Notes: generated by a model from the sequence alone, not told the origin. A stretch of 64,000 bases of DNA from Thysanoteuthis rhombus (GCA_963457665.1 OY735219.1:37155977-37219976), one strand, 5' to 3'. Shown: positions 12,811 to 26,274, counted from the first letter of the stretch. Numbers and translations: made by a program.

Positions 12811-12900
12811 TGTTGTTTTTATTTGGGGACTCCTGACTTTGTTGTGTTATAGAAAAAATATACATATATCCGCTTTTATTCAACGTTTGTCGCCTTGGAG
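12811..12900 (+). other. Candidate untranslated first exon of the PCMTD gene
   Basis: The segment ends in TTGGAG|GTAAGTG, a near-consensus donor with GT at 12901. It follows the CRE site and has no ATG-initiated frame of length. The PCMTD start codon at 52035 lies only 16 nt behind an acceptor, so the gene needs a 5' untranslated exon somewhere upstream. This is the best-looking donor with promoter context on the plus strand that I noticed. The true 5' boundary is unknown, and an alternative first exon nearer 52 kb is possible. Confidence 0.35.
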
Positions 12901-14739
12901 GTAAGTGTCATTTGCATATATCAGGCATTTGCTCAGATTGTTTATTCTAATGATTTTTTTCTGGTTGGTTTCTGCTAAAAAGCCATTAATTTCACCCTTC
13001 TTATCGACACGCTGTCCTGTTATGCTATGACTATGTTGTGCAAACAATCATTGCGATGCAATGGCTTCTCTTCTTGCTTCTTCAACTGAAAAGAAGACGA
13101 TGAATGAAAATAGAAACTGCATTTTCATACATCACTTCCTTTTTTGTAACTTCAATGTTCGACTTTATTTATCATAAAACCCTGCATCTTTTGTAGGTGC
13201 TTGTTTTATTTATTAATGACTCATTCACTCACTGTTGTATCTTCTGAAAATAACTTCGTGCAAAACTGAAGTCCGTTGTGGAATTTTGCAAAATATAGCT
13301 CGGCCTTGTCTGGTCTTGATTTTTTTTTCCTTCATTAAACACGAAATATTTTACTTTTTCAGAAAATATAGATAAATTCTGATCTATTCTATCTCGAAAA
13401 TAACAATCTAAACTTTGCTTAATTGCAGCAGTAACATCTTTATTTTCTTCAATCTATCGTTAGAAACTTATTTTCTCTCCTCAGTTAGTTACTGAACGAA
13501 CAAAAGCGAAGAGACCTTGAAAATTACGAAATAATAACTAAACGCCTTCATTTTTGGTTGTTTTTTCCTCTCTTACTTATCTGAGATGGGGAAGATACAA
13601 ATCTACCATTAATTTGTTTGTAAGTAGGATTATTAGTGATTTTTTTTCTCTACTTAGTTGTTTCCCTAAACTAAGCCTCGAGCATTTGAATGCTCGAAAT
13701 TCCTGCTTGCTTGATGATTTAAATCGTGGCTTGATGTGTTTATTGTTTATATATTTGGATACAGAATGGGGGATCAGTTTCGTCTCTTGCATTTATGTAG
13801 AACTGGTCACTGAACAAAGAAACTTTGTTATTTGCTAAAATGAACTGATCATTGTTTATTTTGTGGGTTGAAAGAAGGAAATTATGTCTGTCTTGACTCT
13901 TCGTAATGTGTTGACATGACATTTGTGTGGTTATATTGAACATGACCACCATGATGTCGATGAGCCATAAGGTCCAAATTTTATTTCTATTTTCTTTCTT
14001 TTAAACTTTCACTCTTAGGTAAATAAGTTCAGGTTCTGTTTTGAAAAAAAAACATAAGCGATTTTCTTCCACCAATTAGAACCATTTTAGCTGCTTGTTT
14101 TATGCCCATCGTTGAAACGACTTTATTTTTCATTTTATTTCTTTAAGCTAAATAATTTATTTACCGAAAGCATAAGTGCTGGAACATTGGTAGTAACATC
14201 AGAAACAAAACAACTGCCGCTGGGGGCAAGTTCTTAATGCTTATTGACCTATTTTTATTCCACTACGGATGTTCAATATGACTTGAAAACCTCTATTTTA
14301 TTTTTATTAACCAACAAGATTGCCATCTCACTTCTTAATCTTTTGAAAACGATTCGATTTTAAACACTGATTATTATGTAACGCTGCGGGTTGAAATCCT
14401 CTTCTTTCTCTCTGACAACAATCAAAGGATATGTTGGATTGAAAATTTTACTTTTGACCACATCACTTGTGATTTTTATCTCTATTTTTAGTTTGTTTTT
14501 AAAACTATTCTGATATAGTGGCTGAAGCGTATTTTGATTGAATCTTTTTCGTTTGTTAGCGCATCTTCCTGATTTTTTTTTTCACTTATGTGTCTACCAG
14601 AGTGGGGAATTTTTTCACATGGTGGAGATTTTTTCCTTACATATATTCCTTATATATTTTCTTCGGTAAAGGATATATCATGTTGTCTTTCAACCGAATG
14701 ATATCATGTGGTGAAGTAAACATGAGTTTAGTTGACTAA

Positions 14740-15175
14740 AAAGCACCTGTTAGCCTGGGGTGGCCATTTTCCAAAAAGTATAATACATACCAGCTGACCT
14801 GAGGCGGGGGTCCACAAAGATATTACTGGGGGTCCGGATGTCTTTCAAGTAAGCACACCTTTTAAAGGCTTTGAGTCTTCGAGAAGGGGTCTGCTTAAAT
14901 AAAATAGGGCCCTTGATAAAAGTTGAGAACCACTATTCCAGACTGAACAGGAGGACTTGGGCAGACTGACCCTGTCGGGCATGTTGACAATGCGAGTCGT
15001 TCACTGCTGCCCATCTGAAATGATTTATACAAGTTTATTATTCAGTCCCTAAAACGAGGGCAAATTATGTCCAGGTGGCCCTGAATAGAGGACAGTGCTC
15101 AAAAGCTGGACAGCCCGGCCCTAAAGCCCATGTCAGCCTAGCCCCCTGTTACCATGGATATTGAGCTTCCACCAC
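14740..15175. repeat. GC-richer hAT-like MITE or composite
   Basis: A GC-rich island in AT-rich surroundings. It includes GGGGGTCCACAAAGATATTACTGG near 14806, followed by GTTGAGAACCACTATTCCAG (14920-14939). The last phrase is the complement of TAGTGGTTCTCAAC, the kind of end seen in many hAT-derived MITEs that begin CAG..GGTTCTCAACC. Related sequence, GGTTCCCAACCTGTGGGTCC then AAGATATTACTTGG, is inverted near 47331. The segment after 14940 may be a second, unrelated insertion. Confidence 0.45.
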
Positions 15176-15806
15176 TATTCCTTTTCAATTATGTGGTATT
15201 TATCTTTTTCTTTATTTTTCCACTTTAGTATTCATGTTAATTCTTTGACAAATAGAATTTTTGACTTCCTTTAATTTTCTACTTTTTTTTTCTTGTCGTA
15301 TGATTGAGTTTTTGAACGATTCTATTCATCTTAGTACACATTTTATGCATTTTATATATATATATATTAGATTTCGACATTTATTTTAAAGCTTGAATGA
15401 TGCCCTAAATCTAAAATTTCATCAACGTCGGTTCTGGACTATTGAAAGAAACGCAGAGCCTAAATCATGAAACAAAAAAAAAACTCAAGAGTCAGTTGGA
15501 CAGTTAAAAAAGAAAATCATTGGGGTGTGATTAGAGATCGGTACTATCGAAATACGAAAATTAGAAAAAAGGTCTACAATCCTCCAATGATCAGGACCGA
15601 ATTTAACATTGATGGGGCCCAGTGTATTAAAATTTCTTGGGGCACCAATTTTTCTATTTTTTTTTTTTTCCTATTTAGTCAATTTTTCCCAACAAATCAA
15701 AACATGGATGAAATGATTATAATTTAACTTTTTGAAGTCTTTTATGGGTCAAATCAACTTCTTCTCTAACAACTGAAAAACATTGAAAATAAAGAGAAGG
15801 CTCAAT

Positions 15807-16007
15807 GTGGGAAAGGTGGTCCCAATACATCCTCGCACACTCGTTGTTTTAAACGGTGTACACATACAATCAATCTATTAAGAGCAATAACAATATAATT
15901 TATGTATTTACCTCTGTTTTTATTCCACGAATTCTATTATTTCTTCTTATTTGTACGCCGTTTTAAACATCTGGTGTGAAACTTTACAATGGGGACCACC
16001 TTCCCTA
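15807..16007. mobile_element. MITE, second copy of the GGTGGTCCC family
   Basis: The left end GGGAAAGGTGGTCCCAAT (15810-15827) pairs with ATGGGGACCACCTTCCC (15989-16005). The inverted repeat extends inward discontinuously: GTTTTAAACGGTGTAC on the left answers GTACGCCGTTTTAAAC on the right (15954-15969). The arms are therefore about 50-60 bp with mismatches and the element is about 200 bp. A further lone end, ACGGTGGTCCCGACTACC, sits at about 16099-16116. Confidence 0.7.
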
Positions 16008-16974
16008 CAAATTGTTAACAAAAAATTGGACCTATTCATGGGGTGTGGGGTCGATCTAAAAAGGATCCTGTACAGTTGCACTTTGTCGTACCTTAAGTAC
16101 GGTGGTCCCGACTACCATGCAGTCTCTGACTGGCAGTTCTATATAAATATTTACAGTAATTCAAATTAGTTTGTAGAGCCATCTTTCTTTTAGAAGTTGT
16201 AAAAGGTTTCTTTTTTCGTAACGTTTAAAATATATTAAATGCATTATTCATTTTTTTTTGTTATTGTTTTATCAAAACAAAAGTTGTCTAAATTCAATGT
16301 TATACTAACAGGCTGCACGCTCTCCATTCATTTGTGACAACACTGAACCAATGGACGATTCTCATACTTCTTGATGGGTTTACCGTTTTTCATTGGGAGT
16401 GCGACGAGATATTTTCTGCTTAATTGTTTACAAAATAACAAATTCTGTTCACCGAATTCAATTTTTATGCCGCGTGACCCATAAATCTCTAAGTGTAAAA
16501 ACTGCATCTCGTTTGCTTAATAAATAAAGAGCAGATTTTGCACTTCGAGATCAAAAATAGAACGAACTATTTTTATGTCTCTACTGGGTCTCCATAGATC
16601 TAGGAAGTGTCGAGTAAGGTTTTTCCAATATTATTTTTATTGTAGACGGGAGAGATAGCCAAGAATCGTGTGTATTTTTATTCATTTCTGGAATAGTTGA
16701 GCACACCACAAAAATGTTTATTGTTTCAACATAGTGAATAGCTTACAACCCAAACTTCTGCGTAGATGATGGAATACTGACTAGAATCAATCCGTCTTGC
16801 CTTGTATTTATCGACCACAGTCAAGGACTTAACGGCGTGGTGTGCTCGCCACTGTATACAGTTGAAGAGCTGAGAAGTATTGATGTTGTTATTGTTTTTG
16901 TTTTTTCGCCTTCCTAATGCAAATCTAGGTAAAATATTCGGTTTGACACCCCGATTGTAAATTAAGTTCCATAC

Positions 16975-17325
16975 ACTCGCTCAATGGCTAAAAATTGCTG
17001 GATTCAATTTCCAGGTAAATGTATACGCTTCCATACAAAGGCTCCAAATATATGAATATCTTTCAGATGTGGTAGTTTTACAACAACCTATTCATCTGAT
17101 GTGATATTCATTTTACAAGAATTACCATGAAATGAAGTTGAAAAACAAACAAACCAATTGCTTCAATTTTCATTGAGTTATATCATTAATACGTTGATTA
17201 TATTTTGACCTTTTTGTGCGAGTTTTTGAAAACTTTTACAGATTCTAGGAAATGGAATCTAGCTATTTTCAAGCCAGTCATTGATAAATCTAGCCATTCA
17301 AATTGAATGGCTATTCTCATATAAC
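16975..17325. mobile_element. MITE with AATGGCTAAAA / CTAGCCATT ends
   Basis: The left part, CAATGGCTAAAAATTGCTGG (16982-17001), matches the left arm of the element at 43716. The two also share an internal phrase, GGCTCCAAATAT here and GACTCCAAAAAATAT there. The right part contains AAATCTAGCCATTCAAATTG near 17287, the complement-type arm. Boundaries are approximate. The family resembles non-autonomous hAT-like elements with ends related to GGGTTGCCAAATTAGCC. Confidence 0.5.
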
Positions 17326-18424
17326 GACGTCAAACGAGATATTGCTTTTCTTTTTATTCTTTATTAAGAACCAGTCGGAGCAGAAGTTTCATTAGTTTAA
17401 TGGCTAATAATTCTGACATAGCAATGAATTAAACTCTGAACTAAGACTTCATTGTGTGGATAACTTTATTTTGATTTGTAAAATCTGTCTTACCCAATAT
17501 AGTGACTATTCAAAGTGATTTAAAGCTTTGTATTTTACCATTCTTTTATTGTTTATTTTGAAACTTAGATACAAGTTATTTAGCAGTCGTTGTTTATATA
17601 TATATATAGCCAGTTTCAGGGAATTGGTGTCTTTCTATAGGTGAATAATAGCGAAAACGTTAATTTTGGTCTGTGAAATTATATTTTATTCCATGACTTT
17701 AGTCGACTGCTACAACTAATCTGATGAATTATAGCAATTTCTATGACATGCACTTTAAAATACAATATATGCATAAGCAAAGCCCAGCCAGAAATTATTT
17801 TGATAATTCATAAGTAAGATATTTTTTATGGTTCAAAAACAAACCGCTTTTGGGAGGAAATGATTATGCTGACAGATATTTAAGATATTTTTACAATATT
17901 AGAAGGACCAGGGTTCATGTGAAATTAAAATGCTAAGGAAGTTGGTAATGGAAAAAAGAAACGGTCAAATCTCAAGTAGAGTAAGCGCTTAGATATAAAA
18001 CCAATTGTTTCCGACTGTTGCGACTATCACAGTATGTATGAACGACTTGGATTTAAAAAAAAAAATAGTAACAAAACTTTTGAACATTTTTTTGTTTTGG
18101 TTTCGTTTTGTTTTTTGGGTTTTTTGCGGTATTTGCCAGAAGAGAACGGTCATCTGTGAATGACTGGAAATGGCTAAAAAAAATTATTTCATACTAACTT
18201 CATAGCTATAAATCTTGAATACAGTAGTATATGAGTAGGATTGGCTTTGATAATGACTAAAATGTGTCTTGATATAAAATGAATACATAGTTCTAACTAC
18301 TATATTTATTATCTGTAAGACTAACCAAGGGTTACTATAGAATTTAGATGGAAAAGTTAAAATAAAAAATGAATGACTTTTATTTACATTATTGATCAAT
18401 ATCTTGTATAAATTTACTTTTTGT

Positions 18425-18535
18425 AGTGTGCTGAATATTAAATCTAGCCAATTTTAGCCGTTTTTAAAGCCAGCAATTTAGACATCCAGCTACTTTCAAC
18501 CATTCAAAATGGCCGCTCTATTCTGACTGCGTCAG
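18425..18535. mobile_element. One end of the same MITE family
   Basis: Contains AAATCTAGCCAATTTTAGCC (18441-18460), then AACCATTCAAAATGGCCGC (18498-18516), matching the right arms at 17.29 kb and 43.99 kb. A possible left end (GGAAATGGCTAAAA, near 18167) would make an element of about 380 bp, but that pairing is weak. Confidence 0.45.
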
Positions 18536-18649
18536 ACCACTTTTCTTTTCTTTTTTCTTTCCATTATGAATTTTATTTCAGAAATAGTTTTGCATCTTTA
18601 CTGCCCAAGACTTTACGTATACATGTGAATTGTTTGTCTGCATCATTTA

Positions 18650-18692
18650 TCAAGGGAGATAACTATCAAATCCTAATTATAGAGTAGTTTTC
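18650..18692 (+). repeat. Dispersed repeat fragment shared with 50.07 kb
   Basis: GGGAGATAACTAT and CTAATTATAGAGTAG recur with the same spacing at 50069-50099. Similar downstream phrases (AATTATTTAAATACT) follow both. The family is not identified. Confidence 0.55.
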
Positions 18693-20524
18693 CTTATTTT
18701 TTCTCTTTCTCTCCAAATTATTTAAATACTTCTGTTTTTTGTTTTTTTTTTGGGGGGGGGTTGTTTTGTTTTTTGCGGCATGGGTGAAAAAAAAAAATCT
18801 GTTGCTGCTGGATTATTCTTCCAATAACTAAAACTGTCATAAAGAGTAAAACTACTTAGCAAAGTTTTCTAACAAATCTCAAATTATTTTATTAGTATTT
18901 TCTTTTTGAGCTTCAGTCAGGTATGTTTATGCAGTTGATTTGAAATTTCTGGTCAGTAAAATTGATCAGATTTTCCATCTTTTACTTTTTAATTCAAGAG
19001 TGGAGGCTAATTTTCAGAATTATGATACATCATTTTTTATTTATAAGAAATGTGTTCAAATTGGATAATTCTGAGAAAAAAATTTAATGTTTTGATTGGT
19101 CTTTATACCACTGATTCAAGCCAAATCTCTTCAGAATGGCTTTACCCCATTATGTGGTTTATTATGGCACAGTTCACTTAGAACGGTTGTAAGTGGACTA
19201 CAAAATAATTATATCTATATCCAAAGTAGCTTTTTATCACAGCTTGGTTGAATAGCAGTTGATATATATGTATATGTATGAGATTTACTTGCTTTCTAAA
19301 ATTTTCTTTCATACAAAGCTTATGTGATGGCGAATTGAATTGGGACATATTTCTTCACTTTTAACATAATTTTTCTTTTGCCTCAATAGAACAAATGAAA
19401 GGAACTTAGTAGTTGCTTATTTTTTCTCATCAAATTCATCAAGATTACATGAGAACTAATCACTTATGTTTCCAAGTATATAATTTTTACTGTATATTTT
19501 TGCCTTACAGTTGATAATTTTCAGTTGTTGTTGCTTGCATAAAAATAAATCCTATTATTTCCGAAGGTGGACTATGGGAAACTTTTTGCTAATCCCTACC
19601 GGTGTATTGTTTATCATTAATCATCTCTACATATAAAGATCAGCATCACCAAATTTTTGTTTCAGCTTAAAGAGTTGCGCTGAACCAAACTGCTTGAAAA
19701 ATTAATGGGAAGAACTGACATGATTTGAACCTCTATCTAAGCGACACCATCAGTCAGCTAGACCCACCAGCATTTCCTCTGTCCTCCTCTGCAAATAATC
19801 AGCCTTTTAACATCTGTCAAACACACAATATTTTCCTACTATTCCAGAAGACAATGAAGCAATACTATTTCTTTTTGAAAAAAATGAAATATAACTTGCT
19901 TATTCAAACAATTACTTATATATATGTGTGTGATGCCTAATAAGAGAAACTACCTAATTGGTGAAGTTCTAAGTTTTTTACAAAAATTGAATTAATACAT
20001 AGTTTTAATTTGATCAAAATTTAATTAAAACTGGGATATAAAACCACTACTTTCTTTTTACGATCAAAAGTTTATCAACTTATTTTTTATAAAAAAAATA
20101 AGTAAAATATTTGAAATAAGTCAGAGATTGTCAAAAATCAGATAATATCGAATAGCTAAATAATTTTGGGTAAAATATATTAAGTAGATTCATGTGCTTC
20201 TTAGCTTTAGAGTTACATATTAATAAAATCCTTAACTAAAACCATAAACATTGTTTTTCAAAAAAAAAATTGATAAAATTCCAGAATGGAGATCTTATTG
20301 ACTGAAAGCACCTTAATTTACAAATGAAAATACATTTTCATAATTAAATAGCCATTTCATATTTTCCAAATTTTAACTGCAAAAAACCGCAACTCCCCAT
20401 GCGACATTCGTAAGTTAATTGTATCCTAATGAATAAACTGATACACTTTAATTTATATTAGTATAATTTATCCATATATAACAGAAATAATCCCATCATT
20501 TTTGTATGCTATCTCTCATGTATA

Positions 20525-20665
20525 TATAAGTTGTCACACTATCCCCTCTCTTTTCCTCCCCTTTTCTCAAGCTGCCTAATTTATTTTCTCTCTTCCTTCC
20601 TGTCATGTCTGTCACGTATAGTATCAGTAGCAAATCTGAGCCTGTTATTTTACATACATGATAAT
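20525..20665 (+). repeat. Dispersed repeat family D, copy 1
   Basis: Contains GTCTGTCACGTATAGTATCAG and GAGCCTGTTATT. These match GTCTGTCATACTATTAGTATC at 30.58 kb and GTCTGTCATACTTATAGTAT at 35.64 kb, each followed about 30 bp later by a CCTGTTGTT phrase. All copies have the same orientation. The pyrimidine-rich stretch CCCTTCCTACC or its relatives precedes the core. No coding content; class unknown. Confidence 0.6.
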
Positions 20666-21029
20666 CGTTAATGAAGAGATGGAATGTGGACTAGTATTCC
20701 ATAATTAGAAACGGAGGTGATAAAAAAGAAATAAAAAGTGGAGAAGGTAGGATTAAAAATGACAACTGATTTCGACACTTTTCATAAATTGGAAATGTTT
20801 TGTTTTGTTTTTTTCTTCAAAAGTACAATATTGTTACTCTTAGCTTTGTGACACATTATTTTTATTTTTTTCTATATATATATATTCCCATTTTTTTTTT
20901 TTTTTTTCATATCTAAAATCTTTCCACTATTTTCCTGTGTTAAGGTGTCTTTATTCTTTCTATCTTCTGTCGAATTCTATCTTAGTTGAATCCTTATCCT
21001 CTGGTTTCTTAGTTCATAGATCAACTGTT

Positions 21030-21146
21030 CTCAAGAGATTTGGCTCTAGGCCACAAATATAGGGCATATAGTAAGAATCAAACTCTCTGCTCAGTATCAA
21101 TTGATTGGCAAGACCAGCTTGCTAACCATTGCACCATGACAAGGTG
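21030..21146 (-). repeat. tRNA-derived SINE-like head
   Basis: On the minus strand, TGGTGCAATGGTTAGCAAGC (complement of about 21116-21135) resembles a tRNA A box. AGAGTTTGATTCTTAC (complement of 21071-21086) resembles a B box, about 45 bp further on, which is the spacing of an internal RNA polymerase III promoter. The arms do not fold into a clean cloverleaf by eye, so this is a SINE or tRNA relic and not a functional tRNA. Confidence 0.6.
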
Positions 21147-22424
21147 TCCAGAAATGAAAATAGATGCTGTTTAACTTGCATAATGATTAGGGAGAGGTTA
21201 GGTAACTTAATTCCTAATTTGACAGTTAGTGATTTTCTATTAATGCTGACAAAAGTTTAGGAAAAGTATTTGTACATCAACTTGATGATTGAAGTATTTT
21301 TTTTTTTCCTCCCAAAAGAGGTACAGAAATGAATGTCAGCATTCTTCTAATGGGTTTGAGTTGGCTGAAAAGCACTGGGTCACTTTTGCAAAAAAACACA
21401 TACTATGGTTTTTTTTCTTCCAATTATACATTAGCCTCTTAAATAAATGCATCATTTCTTTTGAGTTGTCCAATTCAATTAAGCCTCAGGACTAACCCTC
21501 AAATATGAAGCCAACAACAAATCTTTTTCGTTATGTAGTATTATAATGACGAATGAATTACATGTATCAAAAATTATTCATTATGGTCAACATTGATTTA
21601 TTTTCAGCTAATTCATTCCAAGGCTATTATAAACAGGAAGGTCAAGATGAAATAAATTGCATCTACAAAGGCTTCTTGAAGGTCACTTAATAGCCTGTCA
21701 TTCTCATCACAGATCTCTTACTAGATAAATCAGATATAAGGTTTGTCAGACATGCATTTCCTCATATCAACTGTCTCAACTAATTATCAAATAACCTTGC
21801 AGAATCAAAAGTATATTATTTTCTTTTTCTATACTTGGAACTGAAGATTCTATTTATCTTTTGGTGAACACAACTTTGTAAACAGTTGATATCCTAAGGG
21901 ATTAACATGAATTGTGGCATACAAGTCAAATTTCCAAGCCTAAATAAAATCTTTCAAAAACTTTAGATCAACTCTTATGGTAAGTGTATTTTGAGTCCCA
22001 GAACATGTTCAGGTTGACTTGTAGATTAATATAAACAGGTGGGGGGGTAATCAATCCGTATCAATTTAATCGAATCGGCACATTCGTTTGAATTTAATTA
22101 TATTCTTCAAGGAATCTAAAGATGCAGTCTTAGATTGATATATGATTAAGTAAAATAGTATCTTTGAATGCATCCTCTAAATCCTAATCATATTTCTCTC
22201 ATTTTTTTCACAAGAGCCATACCTTTTGGAAGGCTCTTATCAATCTCATAACAGTTGTTATCCAAAAAAATGGAATTTGAGAAACTTAGAGCCACGTATA
22301 ATTTGTGGACATATGCACTTAGAGAACTCAAATCAGCTCCTGGCTTCTCAGATCAAATAGATCTTTATATATCATACAAAGATAATTAGGAATTAACTCT
22401 TAAATTCATACGAAGAGAATGATA

Positions 22425-22562
22425 TCAATTTCAAGGGAAATAACTTCTGATCAAAATTATCATGATGACCATTTGGTGAATTATTTTATTTAATTCACTG
22501 TAGAGTTCCACTATTTTTTTTTTTCATGCTATTCACTGAAGAGTTCCACTATCAGTTGCAAG
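22425..22562 (+). repeat. Dispersed repeat family E, copy 1
   Basis: AAGGGAAATAACTTCTGATC (22433-22452) and AAGAGTTCCACTATCAGT (22540-22557) reappear as AAGGTGAGTAACCTCTGATC and AAGAGTTCCACAATCAGT at 31.96-32.10 kb, in the same order and orientation. Within this copy, CACTGTAGAGTTCCACTAT and CACTGAAGAGTTCCACTAT form a short internal duplication either side of a T-run. Confidence 0.6.
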
Positions 22563-25500
22563 CATTTTAAAAATCTATAAGTTAATGATTACCATGTAGA
22601 CAAAAAGAAGCATTGCTACTTATACTAAGTGATGTAAATCAACTGTCAGTTTTTCTCTTATTCTCTTGATATGACAGCAATTGAATGATTCTATTTGTTA
22701 GAAGAAAACTTATTTGTAGGTTCAAGAAGGATCTAAGTCTTCCTTTCAGGTATCTCTATTACTGCTGCCATTTGGATTTTAAAAAATGCAACTTATTTTC
22801 CTGTTGATTTGCAGTCCTAGTTTTTGAATCTATTAGTATATAGAGATTCTATTATGGTTTTCTTTCTTAGAGCCACCTTTTCATCTCTTTAGCTTTCTAA
22901 AAGTCAATAGTGATAATATATTCTCTTTAAAAAATAATTGAAAATGGCTCGAAGATGTGTATGAATCATATTCAGAGCTGGACTTTCCATTCTGCTTTGT
23001 TTGTGGGTCATTTACAAGGTTCTGTCTGATCTTCGAAATTTAACCTGTTTCTACCTTCAGACGAATGATGGCCTGATTGAAAGTTTGCAGTAATGCTCTG
23101 ACAACTACCCTCTCCTTGCAATCTGACATCCTCTTGAGTCTACCCCCTTTATTCTTGGCTTTATAACTATCTGGATTACATAACATTTCACAACTGTCTG
23201 ACTTCAATTGTTTTGCTCAGCTATTGTACATTGTGATAGACCCTGATGCAGAAGTTTCAAAATCTTGCAACACTCAAAATCAGACAGCTTCAGTCTTTTT
23301 TGTATACTTTTTGTATACTATGTGGAATCAATACTGCTTTCAACAGAAACCAATTAATTGAAATTTGAACCCTTTATATCACATCATTTGTCAATGAGTT
23401 TAAAGTTACAAAAGATTTTCAATAATTAAGATCCTGTTATAACTACTCAACTCATGATCACTGAACCTTTTTTTATTGTACAGTATTCGTAAGATTGCCA
23501 ACATTATAATCACAGGGTAATTAATTTATTCCAGATAATAATGAAATTATTCAAAATTTCATTTGTGTTCAATGTTGTGGTGCAAAGTGTACTGCCTATT
23601 TCTGAGAAATTGAGGCTTTACTGAATCACACTGATGATATATCCTTTAAAAACTATTATTTAGAAAACCATCTCCTTCTGTTGCCAATAGCAATGTGATT
23701 AGAAATCTCATGGCAGTCCATTATTTCATGAAGCAGTAACCAAATCTTAAACAAAAGTATTAGTATCACTATGATTCTTGTATTGAATCACTGTAGCCCT
23801 TCAAATGGCCAAACCAACCAACCAGGCTATAGATTCTTTGTGTATGAGTGTCTGTCTGTCTCAGGGTACTCCTGGTTACATTTTGGGGTGGCTAAACCTT
23901 GAAAATTTGCATGAGGCACCATTTGTAAAGATTTTTCTTTCTATCCTATGACTGTTAATAGTTATAGGGAAAAGAAGTTGCAGGAGTTATTCAACACTTC
24001 ATGTATTATGTTACCATGAAAAAACTTTTTAATCTTTTGGTTAATATAAGTTTAGTGCAGCAGACTAAATAATTTCTTATGAAAAAAATATGTACAAACA
24101 ATAGAACTTCTCCTTCATGCTGATGTCACTATGTTTTGGATGATCCATTCTTCAGCAGGTGTATAATTCCCAAGAAAATATATATAATACAAGATGGTGA
24201 CAGAAAATGGTTATTATAATATCAATTGCATTGGTATTTTTACAATATGTGATACACACTTAATACCATGTGTGGTTTTTGCAATGTTTTGGTAACCCAA
24301 ACAAAAGGTTGGGCATAACCCAAGGAAACATAAACCATATCTGAAGAGTTGATTGGGTCTGCTATACCAGGCTTTTCTGAGATGATATTTAGATATGACT
24401 TGGAACTGTGCTGGAGAGCAGGGAAAATTGAAAGAGATGGCATATATTGGTGGGTTGTGAGGCTGGTATAAATTTTACCATTGTGTGGTTTTCTTTACTC
24501 ATCAAAGGAGTTTAATAATTACACCACATAACAATTGAGTTGTATATGTGGTGTTGAGTGGTATCACTTAAGTTTCTCACATTGGTGAAAAGAACCATCC
24601 ACTGAGTATATTAGTGACCATTTTCAGTCACCTTCTTGTCATAAAGAAAGAGACCTCTTTCCTTTCGAATAATACACTTGAAAAAGGCTATAGAATGGAA
24701 TGGCTGAAGCTTTGTGGTAATAACACAAAGTTCAATAGAGGCTTACCCTTTTTACTCCATGCGCATAGCATTATGAGACTTGTAGTAAAACTGCTTGTTT
24801 AAAGTGTTATTACAATATTGAAAAGAAAAAATGGAAAAATTTCCGTCCCTTAGATAAGTAGTGATAATTTCATCAATATCCAATGAATACATGATTTTTC
24901 ATAATTCAAAAAAATCAAGGTATGTTTGCACATTAAAATTTTCACAAATTCCCTAATGTAAAATTGCTATAACAGCAGACACTTTGCTCATTTATCCAAA
25001 AGATTTTAGCCAAGGTGATTTTTCTAAATATCTTTGATTCTACATGCATTATTCTTTCGTAGATTTTCCTCCAAACTTATTTATTACAAAGTTCTTATTT
25101 ATAGTAGCAGGAATGATTATATTATAAAACAACATTACAAGATAAAATTGACAGTAACTCGGTTGGAATTTTTTGAACAATTGTAAAAATAAATCTAATA
25201 GACTTTTACATTGAAGCACTGTTGAAATCCACAGGTGAAGACCAACTGTTGCAAAATCAGCCTACTTTTAGAATTATGTAACTACTAAATAATGCATTCA
25301 AGATCAACCAAGTGTGTGTAACCATTTCTATCTTAATATCTATTAGTAACTGTCTATTTTATATTTATCTTATCTCATTACTAACAAGGTTTAAGGAACT
25401 GTTTCTTGTTTAATTTAATTCTATAACAGAATTTTTGTAGCATTTTATTTTTAATTACTGACAGTAGCCTATATTGATATTTCTATGGCAGTATTTTAAT

Positions 25501-26274
25501 ACTGCAATCTCAAAAGCTGAAAGTTTTAGGAAAATATTTCTATTTCCTATTTTTGAACTTATGCTACTAAACATTCATTGTATGAGAAAGTTGTTTTTTT
25601 TTTCTAAGGGAATTCTTATGAGTAGCTAAGTTGAAAAGAATTTTACTTCATACATCCCATGGTTTGATAAGATCTTTAAATATGTAATTTAATAGTTTAA
25701 CTTTGAATAAATTAGAGAAAATTTAAAGTGGTGACTAATCTTTGTTTGCAGTAATTGTTTCTTGTCTAGAGAGTAGAAGTGAATAAACATTTTGTTTATC
25801 CTTGTTTACAAACTTTGTTTATTCCCCACACACCCAAAAAATGAATAGATTATTCTTGACACGCAGTCTTCCATATTAATTTCCTTTTTTTTTTTTTTCT
25901 TTCTTTCTTTTCTTAAATTTTCAATACAAATATTAACAATCTTAACGTTTTATTTCATGTAACTATTGTTGATTTATTCACTCTAACACCGCATTGATGC
26001 TTAAAAATTTATAGATAAGTCTTTAGTCTCTATAGATTTATTATTTGTTGGGTCGTTCTACAAACTTACGTATGTAGACTAAAACATTCTACAATGGTGT
26101 ATGGTAGATAATCATAGAATGGTGTATGGAGGCATTCAAAAAACTTTTTTTTCCAACTTTTCATATATGCATCTGTATGTCATGATATTAAATACAAATT
26201 TTCTAGACTAGGTTCATAAAAGGTGGTAAACACAGAAACCATCAAACAAAACGATCAACATCTACATAGATTCC

